A stretch of DNA of 64,000 nucleotides from Tetragonia tetragonoides (lineage: Eukaryota; Streptophyta; Magnoliopsida; Caryophyllales; Aizoaceae): the NCBI GenBank assembly GCA_038025085.1, contig CM076145.1:11691000-11754999 (forward strand), read 5' to 3'. The translations under genes were made by a program, and so were the position numbers. The notes under the pieces were generated by a model, which searched no databases, was not told the DNA's origin, and saw only the letters and a list, made by a program, of their open reading frames with translations. This document shows, piece by piece, positions 1-9,885 of this stretch. Position 1 is the stretch's first letter. Each line of letters starts with the position of its first letter.

Positions 1-3000
1 AAAGCACATACGAGTAGGGTGAAAGAGATTTGAGTTCTTTTGTGTTGCATATTAAGAGAAAGCACCCAAATGCTTTGTTTGCATTCATTTGAGTGAGAAA
101 CTACACCAAGGATGTTTACAAGTACAAACAAGCTTTAACTCCACCTTTTGAATGCATTTACGCGTTTTAACAGCTCTTACGACTAGGGTGAAAGAGATTG
201 AATTCTTTTATGTTGTATTTTCAGAGAAAGCACCCAAAAGCTTTGTATTCATTCATTGGAGTGGGAAACTACACCAAGGATGTTTACAAGTACAAACAAG
301 CTTCAACTCAAAATTTTGAAAGCTTTGTTTGCATTCATTTGAGTGAGAAACTACACCAAGAATGTTTACAAGTACAAACAAGCTTCAACTCAAAATTTTG
401 AATGTATTCACAATCAAATGAATGCAAATAAAGCATTTGGGTGCTTTCTCTTAATATACAACACAAAACACCTCAATCTCTTTCACCCTAGTCGTACGAG
501 GTTTTAAAATGCGTAAATGCTTTCAAAAGCTTGAGTTGAAGCTTGTTTGTACTTGTAAACATCCTTGGCGTAGTTTCTCCCTCAAATGAATGCAAACAAA
601 GCATTTGGGTGCTTTCTCTTAATATACAACACAAAAGAACTCAATCTCTTTCACCCTAGATGTAAGAGCTGTTAAAACGCGTAAATGCATTCAAAAGGTG
701 GAGTTAAAGCTTGTTTGTACTTGTCAACATCCTTGGTGTAGGCTTTCAGTCAAATGAATGCAAACTACTTTCATCCAGTTGTAGTTTCTCACTCAAATGA
801 ATGCAAACAAAGTTATACAAATGTGTAGTTTACCAAGTTTTGAATGCATCAAAATGAAAGCACCCAAAAGCTTTGTTTGCATTCATTGGAATGAGAAACT
901 ACACCAAGAATGTTTACAAGTACCAACAAGCTTCAACTTAAGCTTTTGAATGCATATACGCGTTTTAAACAGTTTCTTAATTTTGTATGCATTCACCTTT
1001 TGAATTTACAAGTACAAACAATCAAATGAATGCAAACAAAGCATTTGCGAGCTTTTTCTTACTATACAACACAAAAGAACTCAATCTCTTTTCGCCTAGT
1101 CGTAAGAGCTGTTAAAACGCGTAAATGCATTCAAAAGCTTGAGTTGAAACTTGTTTGTACTTGTAAACATCCTTGGTGTAGTTTCTCACTCAAATGAATG
1201 CAAACAATCAAATGAATGCAAACAAAGCATTTGCGAGCTTTTTCTTACTATACAACACAAAAGAACTCAATCTCTTTTCGCCTAGTCGTAAGAGCTGTTA
1301 AAACGCGTAAATGCATTCAAAAGCTTGAGTTGAAACTTGTTTGTACTTGTAAACATCCTTGGTGTAGTTTCTCACTCAAATGAATGCATACAAAGCAACC
1401 AAATGCTTTGTTTGCATTCATTTGAGTGAGAAACTTAACCAAGGATGTTTACGCGTTTTAAACAGTTTCTTAATTTTGTTTGCATTCACCTTTTGAATTT
1501 ACAAGTACAAACAATCAAATGAATGCAAAGAAACCATTTGGGTGCTTTCTCTGAAAATACAACACAAAAGAACTCAATCTCTTTCACCCTACTCGTAAGA
1601 GCTGTTAAAACGCGTAAATACATTCAAAAGCTTGAGTTGAAGCTTGTTTGTACTTCTAAACATCCTTGGTGTAGTTTCTCACTCCAATGAATGCAAACAA
1701 AGCTTTAACTCCACCTTTTGAATGCATTTACGCGTTTTAACAGCTCTTACATCTTGGGTGAAAGAGATTGAGTTCTTTTGTGTTGTATTTTCAGAGAAAG
1801 CACCCAAAAGCTTTGTTTGCATTCAAAAGGTGGAGTTAAAGCTTGATTACGAGTACAAATGGTTTGTTTGCATTCATTTGAGTGAGAAACTACACCAAGG
1901 ATGTTTACAAGTACAAACAAGCTTCAACTCAAGCTTTTGAAAGCATTTACGCGTTTTAAAACCTCATACGACTAGGGTGAAAGAGATTGAGCCAAAAGCT
2001 TTGTTTGCATTCATTGGAGTGAGAAACTACACCAAGGATGTTTACAAGTACAAACAAGCTTCAACTCAAGATTTTGAATGTACTTACGCGTTTTAAAAGC
2101 TCATATGACTAGGGTGAAAGAGATTGAGGTCTTTTGTGTTGTATATTAAGAGAAAGCACACAAATGATTTGTTTGCATTCATTTGAGTGAGAAACTACAC
2201 CAAGGATGTTTACAAGGACAAAAGACCTTCAACTCAAGCTTTTGAATGCATGTACGCGTTTTGAATGCATTTACGCGTTTTAACAGCTCTCACGACTAGG
2301 GTGAAAGAGTTTGAGTTCTTTTGTGTTGTATATTAAGAGAAAGCACCCAAATGCTTTATTTGCATTCATTTGATTGTTTGTACTTGTAAATTCAGAAGGT
2401 GAATGCAAACAAAATTAAGAAACTGTTTAAAACGCGTATATGCATTCAAAAGCTTAAGTTGAAGCTTGTTGGTACTTGTAAACATCTTTGGTGTAGTTTC
2501 TCACTCAAATGAATGCAAAGAAAACATTTGGGTGCGTTCTCTTAATATACAACACAAAAGAACTCAATCTCTTTCACCCTTGTCGTATGTGCTTTTAAAA
2601 CGCTTTTGAATGCATATACGCGTTTTAAACAGTTTCATAATTTTGTTTGCATTCACCTTTTGAATTTACAAGTACAAACAATCAAATGAATGCAAACAAA
2701 GCATTTGCGAGATTTTTCTTAATATACAACACAAAAGAACTCAATCTCTTTTCGCCTAGTCGTAAGAGCTGTTAAAACGCGTAAATGCATTCAAAAGCTT
2801 GAGTTGAAACTTGTTTGTACTTGTAAACATCCTTGGTGTAGTTTGTCACTCAAATGAATGCAAACAAACCATTTGGGTGATTTCTCTTAATATACAACAC
2901 AAAAGAACTCAATCTCTTTCACCCTAGTTGTAAGAGCTGTTAAAATGCGTAAATGCATTCAAAAGGTGGAGTTAAAGCTTGTTTGTACTTGTAAACATCC

Positions 3001-5067
3001 TTGGTGTAGTTTCTCACACAAATGAATGCAAACAAAGCATTTGGGTGCTTTCTGTTAATATACAACACAAAAGACCTCAATCTCTTTCACCCTAATCGTA
3101 TGAGGTTTTAAAACGCGTAAATTTATTCAAAAGCTTGAGTTGAAGCTTGTTTGTACTTGTGAACATCCTTGGTTAAATTTCTCACTCAAATGAATGCAAA
3201 CAAAGCATTTTGGGTGCTTTGTATGCATTCATTTTTGTGACAAACTACAACAAGGATGTTTACAAGTACAAACAAGCTTGAACTGAAGCTTTTTATTGCA
3301 TTTAACCATTTTAACACCAAAGAGATTGAGGTCTTTTGTGTTGTATATTTACGCTTTGTTTGCATTCATTTGAGTGTGAAACTACACCTAGGATGTTTAC
3401 AAGTACAAACAAGCTTCAACTCAAGCTTTTGAAAGCATTTACGCGTTTTAAAACCTCATACGACTAGGCTGAAAGAAATTGAGGTCTTTTGTGTTGTATA
3501 TTAAGAGAAAGCACTCAAATGCTTTATTTGCATTCATTTGATTGTGAATACATTCAAAATTTTGAGTTGAAGCTTGTTTGTACTTGTAAACATCCTTGGT
3601 GTAGTTTCTCACTCCAATGAATGCAAACAAAGCTTTTGGGTGCTTTCTCTGAAAATACAACACAAAAGAACTCAATCTCTTTCACCCTAGATGTAAGAGC
3701 TGTGAAAACGCGTAAATGCATTCAAAAGGTGGAGTTAAAGCTTGTTTGTACTTGTAAACCTCCTTGGTGTAGTTTCTCACTCAAATGAATGCAAACAAAG
3801 TATTTGGATGCATTCTCTTAATATACAACACAAAAGAACTCAAATCTTTTCCACCCTACTCGTATGAGCTTTCAAAACGCGTAAATGCATTCAAAAGCTT
3901 GCGTTGAAGCTTGTTTGTACTTGTAAACATCCTAGGTGCAGTTTCACACTCAAATGTATCCAACAAAGTATTTGGATGCTCATACGAACATTTACACCAA
4001 CGCTTGTTTGTACTTTTAAAAGCGTTTACGAGTACAAACAAGCTTCAACTACAACAAGGATGTTTACAAGTACAAACAAGTATTTTCAGAGAGCTACCCC
4101 ACCCAAATGCTTTGTTTGCATTCATTTGAGTGAGAAACTACACCAAGGATTGAGGTCTTTTGTGTTGTATATTAAGAGAAAGCACCCAAATGCTTTGTTT
4201 ATCAAGTTTTGAACTCAAATGAATGCATTCTTAATATACAACACAAAAGACCTCAATCTCTTTCATCCTAGTCGTATGAGGTTTTAAAACGCGTAAATGC
4301 TTTTAAAAGCTTGAGTTGAAGCTTGTTTGTACTTGTAAACATCCTAGGTATTAAGATAAAGCTTTTATGAGCGTTTGGGTCATTTCTCTTAGTATGCTTT
4401 TAAGTTGAAGCTTGTTGGTACTTGTAAACATCTTTGGTCTAGTTTCTCACTCAAATGAATGCAAAGAAAACATTTGGGTGCGTTCTCTTAATATACAACA
4501 CAAAAGAACTCAATCTTTTTGCAAGTACAAACAAGCTTCAACTCAAGCTTTTGAATGCGTTTACGCGTTTTAAATGCTCATATGACTAGGGTGAAAAAGA
4601 TTGAGTTCTTTTGTGTTGTATATTAAGAGAAAGCACCCAAATGCTTTATTTGCATTCATTTGAGTGAGAAACTTAACCAAGGATGTTTACAAGTACCAAA
4701 AAGCTTCAAACCAAGCTTTTGAATGTATTTACGCGTTTTAAAAGCTCATATGACTAGGGTGAAAGAGATTGAGGTCTTTGGTGTTGCATATTAAGAGAAA
4801 GCACCCAAATGCTTTGTTTGCATTCATTTGAGGGAGAAACTACACTAAGGATGTTTACAAGTACAAACAAGCTTTAACTCCACCTTTTGAATGCTTTTAC
4901 GCGTTTTAACAGCTCTTACATCTAGGGTGAAAGAGATTGAGTTCTTTTGTGTTGTATATTAAGAGACAGCACCCAAATGCTTTCTTTGCATTAATTTGAG
5001 TGAGAAACTACACCAAGGATGTTTACAAGTACAAACAAGCTTCAACTCAAGGTTTTGAAAGCATTTA
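1..5067. repeat. 168-bp satellite, scrambled-orientation block
   Basis: Tandem copies of the 168-bp unit occur in both orientations. Plus-oriented monomers contain gtttacaagtacaaacaagc and the MluI core tttacgcgtttta. Minus-oriented ones contain the complements. By eye, orientation flips near 402, 850, 1020, 1395, 1512, 1703, 2375, 2600, 2675, 3210, 3540, 4030, 4210 and 4520, so many blocks are only one or two monomers long and junctions truncate monomers. The stretch 3900-4400 is especially rearranged. Parts of 300-1000 and 1380-1880 match junction sequences at 45.9-47.5 kb and 50.7-52.3 kb. No coding capacity is credible. Confidence 0.95.
5065..5067. repeat. TTA target-site duplication, left
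   Basis: The satellite reads gcattta immediately before the inserted element and ttacgcg immediately after it (6434-6436). An uninterrupted monomer reads gcatttacgcg, so tta is duplicated. A 3-bp TTA/TWA duplication is typical of PIF/Harbinger transposons. Confidence 0.65.
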
Positions 5068-5105
5068 TGGCCCGTTTGGATATGACTATTTGATTTCAAA
5101 TCCCC
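5068..5105 (+). repeat. Left terminal inverted repeat
   Basis: Starts tggcccgtttggatatgac. The reverse complement of the right end starts gagaacgtttggattccac. The two share cgtttggat and, six bases further in, atttgattt. Confidence 0.6.
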
Positions 5106-5264
5106 CATTTGGCCCAAATCAGGTGTTTGGCTACCCAAAATATTTCACATTTGTATTTGGGCCAAATTTTGAGTAATTTGGATAAGCCTTTGAACCTTAT
5201 ATTTCAAATATACAGCAAAAAACTATCAAATTGAAATTCAACCCACCTTAAAAACCCACTTCTC

Positions 5265-5425
5265 CTCTTTGTCTCTCCTCAACCACGTCTCTCTCTTCTT
5301 TCTCTCTCCTCAAACCAGTGAACTCCTCTCTCTCTCCTCTTTCTCTCTCCTCAAACCAGTGAACTCCTCTCTCTCTCTCTCTCCTCAAACTAGTGAAGTC
5401 CTCTTTCTCTCCACCACTCTTTCCC
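5265..5425. repeat. CT-rich minisatellite
   Basis: Imperfect units of about 31-41 bp are built on a ctctctcctcaaaccagtga core. The caaac/caacc anchors fall near 5280, 5311, 5352 and 5386, separated by runs of (ct)n. The tract runs into the 3' end of the minus-strand gene fragment and supplies its Arg/Glu-rich C-terminus. Confidence 0.7.
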
Positions 5426-5921
5426 TCCCCTCTCTCTCTCCTCCCCTTCGAACACAAAGAATCTCACCGATCGAATGCAAAATCGAGGCCGCAACCGATT
5501 TCGACCGCCTCATCTTCATCTTCTCAACATCCTCCATTTTTTCTCTCCTCTTAAACAAAGACGACCAAAGCGACCTTCTTCCATTTTCTCTCTCCTCTGT
5601 TTTCTGATCGCCGGTATATCTCGTCGACCGGAAAAACGGAAAGGCGGTGGATTTGGACCGTCGGAAAGAGGGTTCGTTATCGATGAGAGTTGAGATGCGA
5701 CTGACTGATCCTATATCGGAAAAGTGGAGAGAGAAAGAGGATGATTCATACGATGATGATGACGTGGAGGTGCAACATGAGCAAGGGCGCGAATTAGCGC
5801 ATTCAGGGCAGAGAGCTGAGAGACGGTCTTTTAGACATGTTGGACAGATTCCTGAAAAGCGGCGTTTTGATGGGTGTTGATTGCATTTCCATACCTCTTC
5901 TTCTTCTGCGTAAAACGCCAT
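5385..5921 (-). CDS. Captured plant gene fragment, Cys-rich protein of unknown function
   Basis: A 178-codon frame starts at an ATG in a favourable context (aaaatggcg) at 5919-5921. The N-terminus has a run of acidic residues, then CNQHPSKRR, GICPTCL, LCPEC and RPCSCC within the first 50 residues. This gives paired Cys motifs that could bind zinc. A Ser-rich linker follows (about 51-65), then a basic region with two RRSKS motifs, and finally an Arg/Glu-rich tail encoded by the CT minisatellite. The N-terminal pattern loosely resembles plant-specific proteins such as the OCTOPUS/DUF740 group, where a C..HP..GICP.CL.RL block opens the protein. I cannot assign it to a named gene. The tail of this copy may be an artefact of the repeat replacing the real C-terminus. 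Its position inside a TIR element suggests a captured copy rather than a resident gene. Expression is unknown. Confidence 0.55.
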   Translation of the reverse strand: MAFYAEEEEVWKCNQHPSKRRFSGICPTCLKDRLSALCPECANSRPCSCCTSTSSSSYESSSFSLHFSDIGSVSRISTLIDNEPSFRRSKSTAFPFFRSTRYTGDQKTEERENGRRSLWSSLFKRREKMEDVEKMKMRRSKSVAASILHSIGEILCVRRGGEREGRERVVERKRTSLV

Positions 5922-6180
5922 TTTTGTTTGTTTAATTTTTGTTTTGAGAGCTTTTGTGGTTTTTTTTTTTTAGGGTTGTTTAGGGTTTGAGGATGGTGGT
6001 AGTGAAGGAGAATGGGTGGGAGATTGTTGTGAATTTGCCAGAAAAATTGAGAAACATAAAATTAACAGAGTAATGATAACAAATTTCTTCATTTTGGGAA
6101 GTTGTGGGTTTAATTATTGGTTAGAATCTAAAATTTCAATAAAATTTTCATTGATTTATATGCAAATGTGGAATTGAAAT
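5922..6180. other. Upstream part of captured gene, no coding call
   Basis: This holds a poly-T/A tract near 5958-5972 and AT-rich sequence. It lies upstream of the minus-strand frame and may be the captured 5' untranslated or promoter region. Nothing else is recognisable. Confidence 0.35.
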
Positions 6181-6186
6181 TGTATA

Positions 6187-6385
6187 GCTTGCCAAACAAA
6201 GATTGGATTTCAAATTGTAGAATTGAAATTCCTTGTTTTGCCAAACAAGAAATTCATTTCAAATTTTTGAATTGAAATTCCTTGTTTTCCCAAACAAGAA
6301 ATTCATATTTCAAATTTTGGAATTGAAATTTTTGGTTTTCCCAAACAATGAATTTGTATTTGAATTGCAAAATTTCAAATTCTTG
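6187..6385. repeat. Subterminal ~50-bp tandem repeats of the TIR element
   Basis: About four imperfect copies of a 49-51-bp unit contain gccaaacaa and aattgaaatt. Unit starts fall near 6187, 6231, 6280 and 6330. Arrays of short repeats just inside the TIR are common in plant DNA transposons, where they can serve as transposase-binding sites. Function here is inferred. Confidence 0.6.
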
Positions 6386-6395
6386 AATCGAATTC

Positions 6396-6433
6396 AAGGT
6401 ATTCAAATCAAATGGTGGAATCCAAACGTTCTC
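6396..6433 (-). repeat. Right terminal inverted repeat
   Basis: Complementary counterpart of the left end. It contains aaatcaaat and then atccaaacg, followed at once by the second tta copy at 6434-6436. Confidence 0.6.
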
Positions 6434-9400
6434 TTACGCGTTTGAAAACCTCATACGACTAGGGTGAAAGAGATTGAGTTCTTTTGTGTTGTATTTTCAG
6501 AGAAAGCACCCAAAAGCTTTGTTTGCATTCATTGGCGTGAGAAACTACACCAAGGATGTTTACAAGTACAAACAAGCTTCAACTCAAGCTTTTGAATGTA
6601 TTTACGCGTTTTAAAAGCTCATATGACTAGGGTGAAAGAGATTGAGGTCTTTTGTGTTGTATATTAAGAGAAAGCACCCAAATGCTTTGTTTGCATTCAT
6701 TTGAGGGAGAAACTACACCAAGGATGTTTTCAAGTACAAACAAGCTTTAACTCCACCTTTTGAATGCATTTACGCGTTTTAACAGCTCTTACATCTAGGG
6801 TGAAAAATATTGAATTCTTTTGCGTTGTACATTAAGAGAAAGCACCCAAATGCTTTGTTTGCATTGATTTGAGTGAGAAACTTAAACAAGGATGTTTACA
6901 AGTACAAACAAGCTTCAACTCAAGCTTTTGAATGTACTTACGCGTTTTAACAGCTCTTACGATTAGGGTGAAAGAGATTGAGGTCTTTTGTGTTGTATAT
7001 TAAGAGAAAGCACCCAAATGCTTTGTTTACATTCATTTGAGTGTGAAACTACCCCAAGGATGTTTACAACTACAAACAAGCTTGAACTCAAGCTTTTGAA
7101 TGCATTTAAGCGTTTTAAAAGCACATACGACAAGGGTGAAAGAGATTGAGTTCTTTTGTGTTGTATACTAAGAGAACGCACCCAAATGTTTTCTTTGCCA
7201 TCATTTGAGTGAGAAACTACACCAAAGATGTTTACAAGTACCAACAAGCTTCAACTTAAGCTTTTGAATGCATATACGCGTTTTAAAACCTCATACGACT
7301 AGGGTTAAAGAGATTGAGTTCTTTTGTGTTGTATATTCAGAGAAAGCACCTACAAGTACAAACAAGCTTTAACTCCACCTTTTGAATGCATATACGCGTT
7401 TTAAAACCTCATACGACTAGGGTGAAAGAGATTGAGTTCTTTTGTGTTGTATTTTCAGAGAAACCATCCAATAACTTTGTTTGCATTCATTTGAGTGAGA
7501 AACTACACCAAGGATGTTTACAAGTACAAACAAGCTTCAACTCAAGCTTTTGAATGCATTTACGCGTTTTGAATGCAATTACGCGTTTAACAGCTCTTAC
7601 GACTCGGGTGAAAGAGATTGATTTCTTTTGTGTTGTATATTAAGAGAAAGCACCCAGATGCTTTGTTTGCGTTCATTTGAGTGAGAAACTTAACCAGGGA
7701 TGTTTACAAGTCCAAACAAGCTTCAACTCAAGCTTTTGAATGTATTTACGCGCTTTAACAGCTCTTACGATTAGGGTGAAAGAGATTGAGGTCTTTGTGT
7801 TGTATATTAAGAGAAAGCACCCAAATGCTGCGTTTGCATTCATTTGAGTGAGAAACTACACCAATGATGTTTACAAGTACAAACAAGCTTTAACTCCACC
7901 TTTTGAATGCATTTACCCGTTTTAACAGCTCTTACATCTAGGGTGAAAGAGATTGAGTTCTTTTGTGTTGTATATTAAGAGAAAGCACCCAAATGCTTTG
8001 TTTGCATTCATTTGAGTGAGAAACTACACCAAGGATGTTTACAAGCACAAACAAGCTTTAACTCCACCTTTTGAATACATTTACGCATTTTAACAGCTCT
8101 TACAACTAGGGTGAAAGAGATTGAGTTCTTTTGTGTTGTATATTAAGAGAAATCACACAAATGCTTTGTTTGCATTCATTTCAGTGAGAAACTACACCAA
8201 GGATGTTTACAAGTACAAACATGCTTAAACTCCACCTTTTGAATCCATTTACGCATTTTAACAGCTCTTACAACTAGGGTGAAAGAGATTGAGTTCTTTT
8301 GTGTTATATATTAAGAGAAAGCACACAAAAGCTTTGTTTGCATTCATTTGAGTGAGACTTAACCAAGGATGTTTACAAGTACAAACAAGCTTCAACTCAA
8401 GCTTTTGAATGTATTTACGCGTTTTAACAGCTCTTACGATTAGGGTGAAAGAGATTGAGGTCTTTTGTGTTGTATATTAAGAGAAAGCACCCAAATGCTT
8501 TGTTTGCATTCATTGGAGTGAGAAACTGCACCAAGGATGTTTACAAGTACAAACAAGCTTTAACTCCACCTTTTGAATGCATTTACGCGTTTTAACAGCT
8601 CTTACATCTAGGGTGAAAGCGATTGAGGTCTTTTGTGTTGTATATTAAGAGAAATCACACAAACGCTCGTTTGTAGTTGAAAAATATTGAGTATGAAACT
8701 ACACCTAGAATGTTTTAAATGTACAATCATGCTTCAACTCAAGCTTTTGAATGCATTTACGCGTTTTAAAAGCTCGTATGACTAGGGTGAAAGAGATTGA
8801 GGTCTTTTGTGTTGTATATTAAAAGAAAGCACCCAAATGCTTTGTTTGCATTCATTTGAGTGAGAAACTACACCAAGGATGTTTACAAGTACAAACAAGC
8901 TTTAACTCCACCTTTTGAATGCATTTACGCTTTGTTTGCATTCATTTGAGTGAGAAACTACACCAAAGATGTTTACAAGTACAAACAAGCTTTAACTCCA
9001 CCTTTTGAATGCATTTACGCGTTTTAACAGCTCTTACATCTAGGGTGAAAGAGATTGAGGTCTTTTGTGTTGTATATTAAGAGAAAGCACCCAAATGCTT
9101 TGTTTGCATTCATTTGAGTGAGACACTACACCAAGGATGTTTACAAGTACAAACAAGCTTCAACTCAAGCTTTTGAAAGCATTTACGCGTTTTAAAAGCT
9201 CATATGACTAGGGTGAAAAAGCTTGAGTTCTTTTCTGTTGTATATCAGGAGAAAGCATCCAAAAGCTTTGTTTGCATTCATTGGAGTGAGAAACTCAATC
9301 TCTTTTGTGTTTACAAGTACAAAAAAGCTTCAACTCAAGCTTAAGAGAAAGCACCCAAATTCTTTGTTTGCATTCATTTGAGTGTGAAACTACCCCAAGG

Positions 9401-9885
9401 ATGTTTACAACTACAAACAACCTTGAACTCAAGCTTTTGAATGCATTTAAGCGTTTTAAAAGCTCATACGACAAGGGTGAAAGAGATTGAGTTCTTTTGT
9501 GTTGTATATTAAGAGAACGCACCCAAATGTTTTCTTTGCATTCATTTGAGTGAGAAACTACACCAAAGATGTTTACAAGTACCAACAAGCTTCAACTTAA
9601 ACTTTTGAATGCATATACGCGTTTTAAAACCTCATACGACTAGGGTGAAAGAGATTGAGTTCTTTTGTGTTGTATTTACAGAGAAAGCACCCAAAAGCTT
9701 TCTTTGCATTCATTGGAGTGAGAAACTACACCAAGGATGTTTACAAGTACAAACAAGCTTCAACTCAAGCTTTTGAATGTATTTACGCGTTTTAACAGCT
9801 CTTACGACTAGGGTGAAAGAGATTGAGTTCTTTTCTGTTGTATATTAAGAGAAAGCACACAGTTGCTTTATTTGCATTCATTTGA
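6434..9885 (+). repeat. 168-bp satellite, plus-oriented block
   Basis: About 20 head-to-tail monomers. The spacing of the tatattaaga landmark at 7971, 8139, 8307 and 8473 gives steps of 168, 168 and 166 bp, which sets the unit length. Three point-variant types alternate. They are recognisable by ctttaactccacc versus cttcaactcaagc, and by ttttcagag with ttggagtgag versus tattaagag with tttgagtgag. A divergent monomer sits at 8640-8760. Confidence 0.95.

Larger units (their letters stand above)
5068..6433. mobile_element. PIF/Harbinger-like non-autonomous TIR element carrying a gene fragment
   Basis: A 1366-bp non-satellite insertion lies exactly inside one satellite monomer and is flanked by TTA on both sides. 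Its ends are imperfect inverted repeats of about 37 bp. Reading inward from each end, both contain cgtttggat and then atttgattt at the same spacing. No transposase frame is present. Instead the interior holds a CT-rich minisatellite, a 178-codon minus-strand frame with plant-protein character and AT-rich subterminal repeats. This is the structure of a Pack-type element, a non-autonomous DNA transposon that has picked up host gene sequence. The superfamily call rests on the 3-bp duplication and TIR style. A different TIR superfamily with a misjudged boundary is the main alternative. Confidence 0.65.

Noticed and set aside
198..5000. Dozens of 60-100-codon open frames in the satellite, here and through the rest of the array, many with nearly the same translation
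   Set aside because: The 168-bp unit is divisible by three, so any stop-free phase recurs in every monomer. The frames occur on both strands, have no shared start context and follow monomer edges, not gene structure.
5269..5693. Plus-strand ORFs in the CT-rich part of the TIR element
   Set aside because: They are Ser/Leu/Phe low-complexity translations of (ct)n sequence and overlap the better-supported minus-strand frame.
6434..9885. CRISPR-like regular repetition
   Set aside because: Repeats are contiguous 168-bp units without unique spacers, and everything else is eukaryotic.
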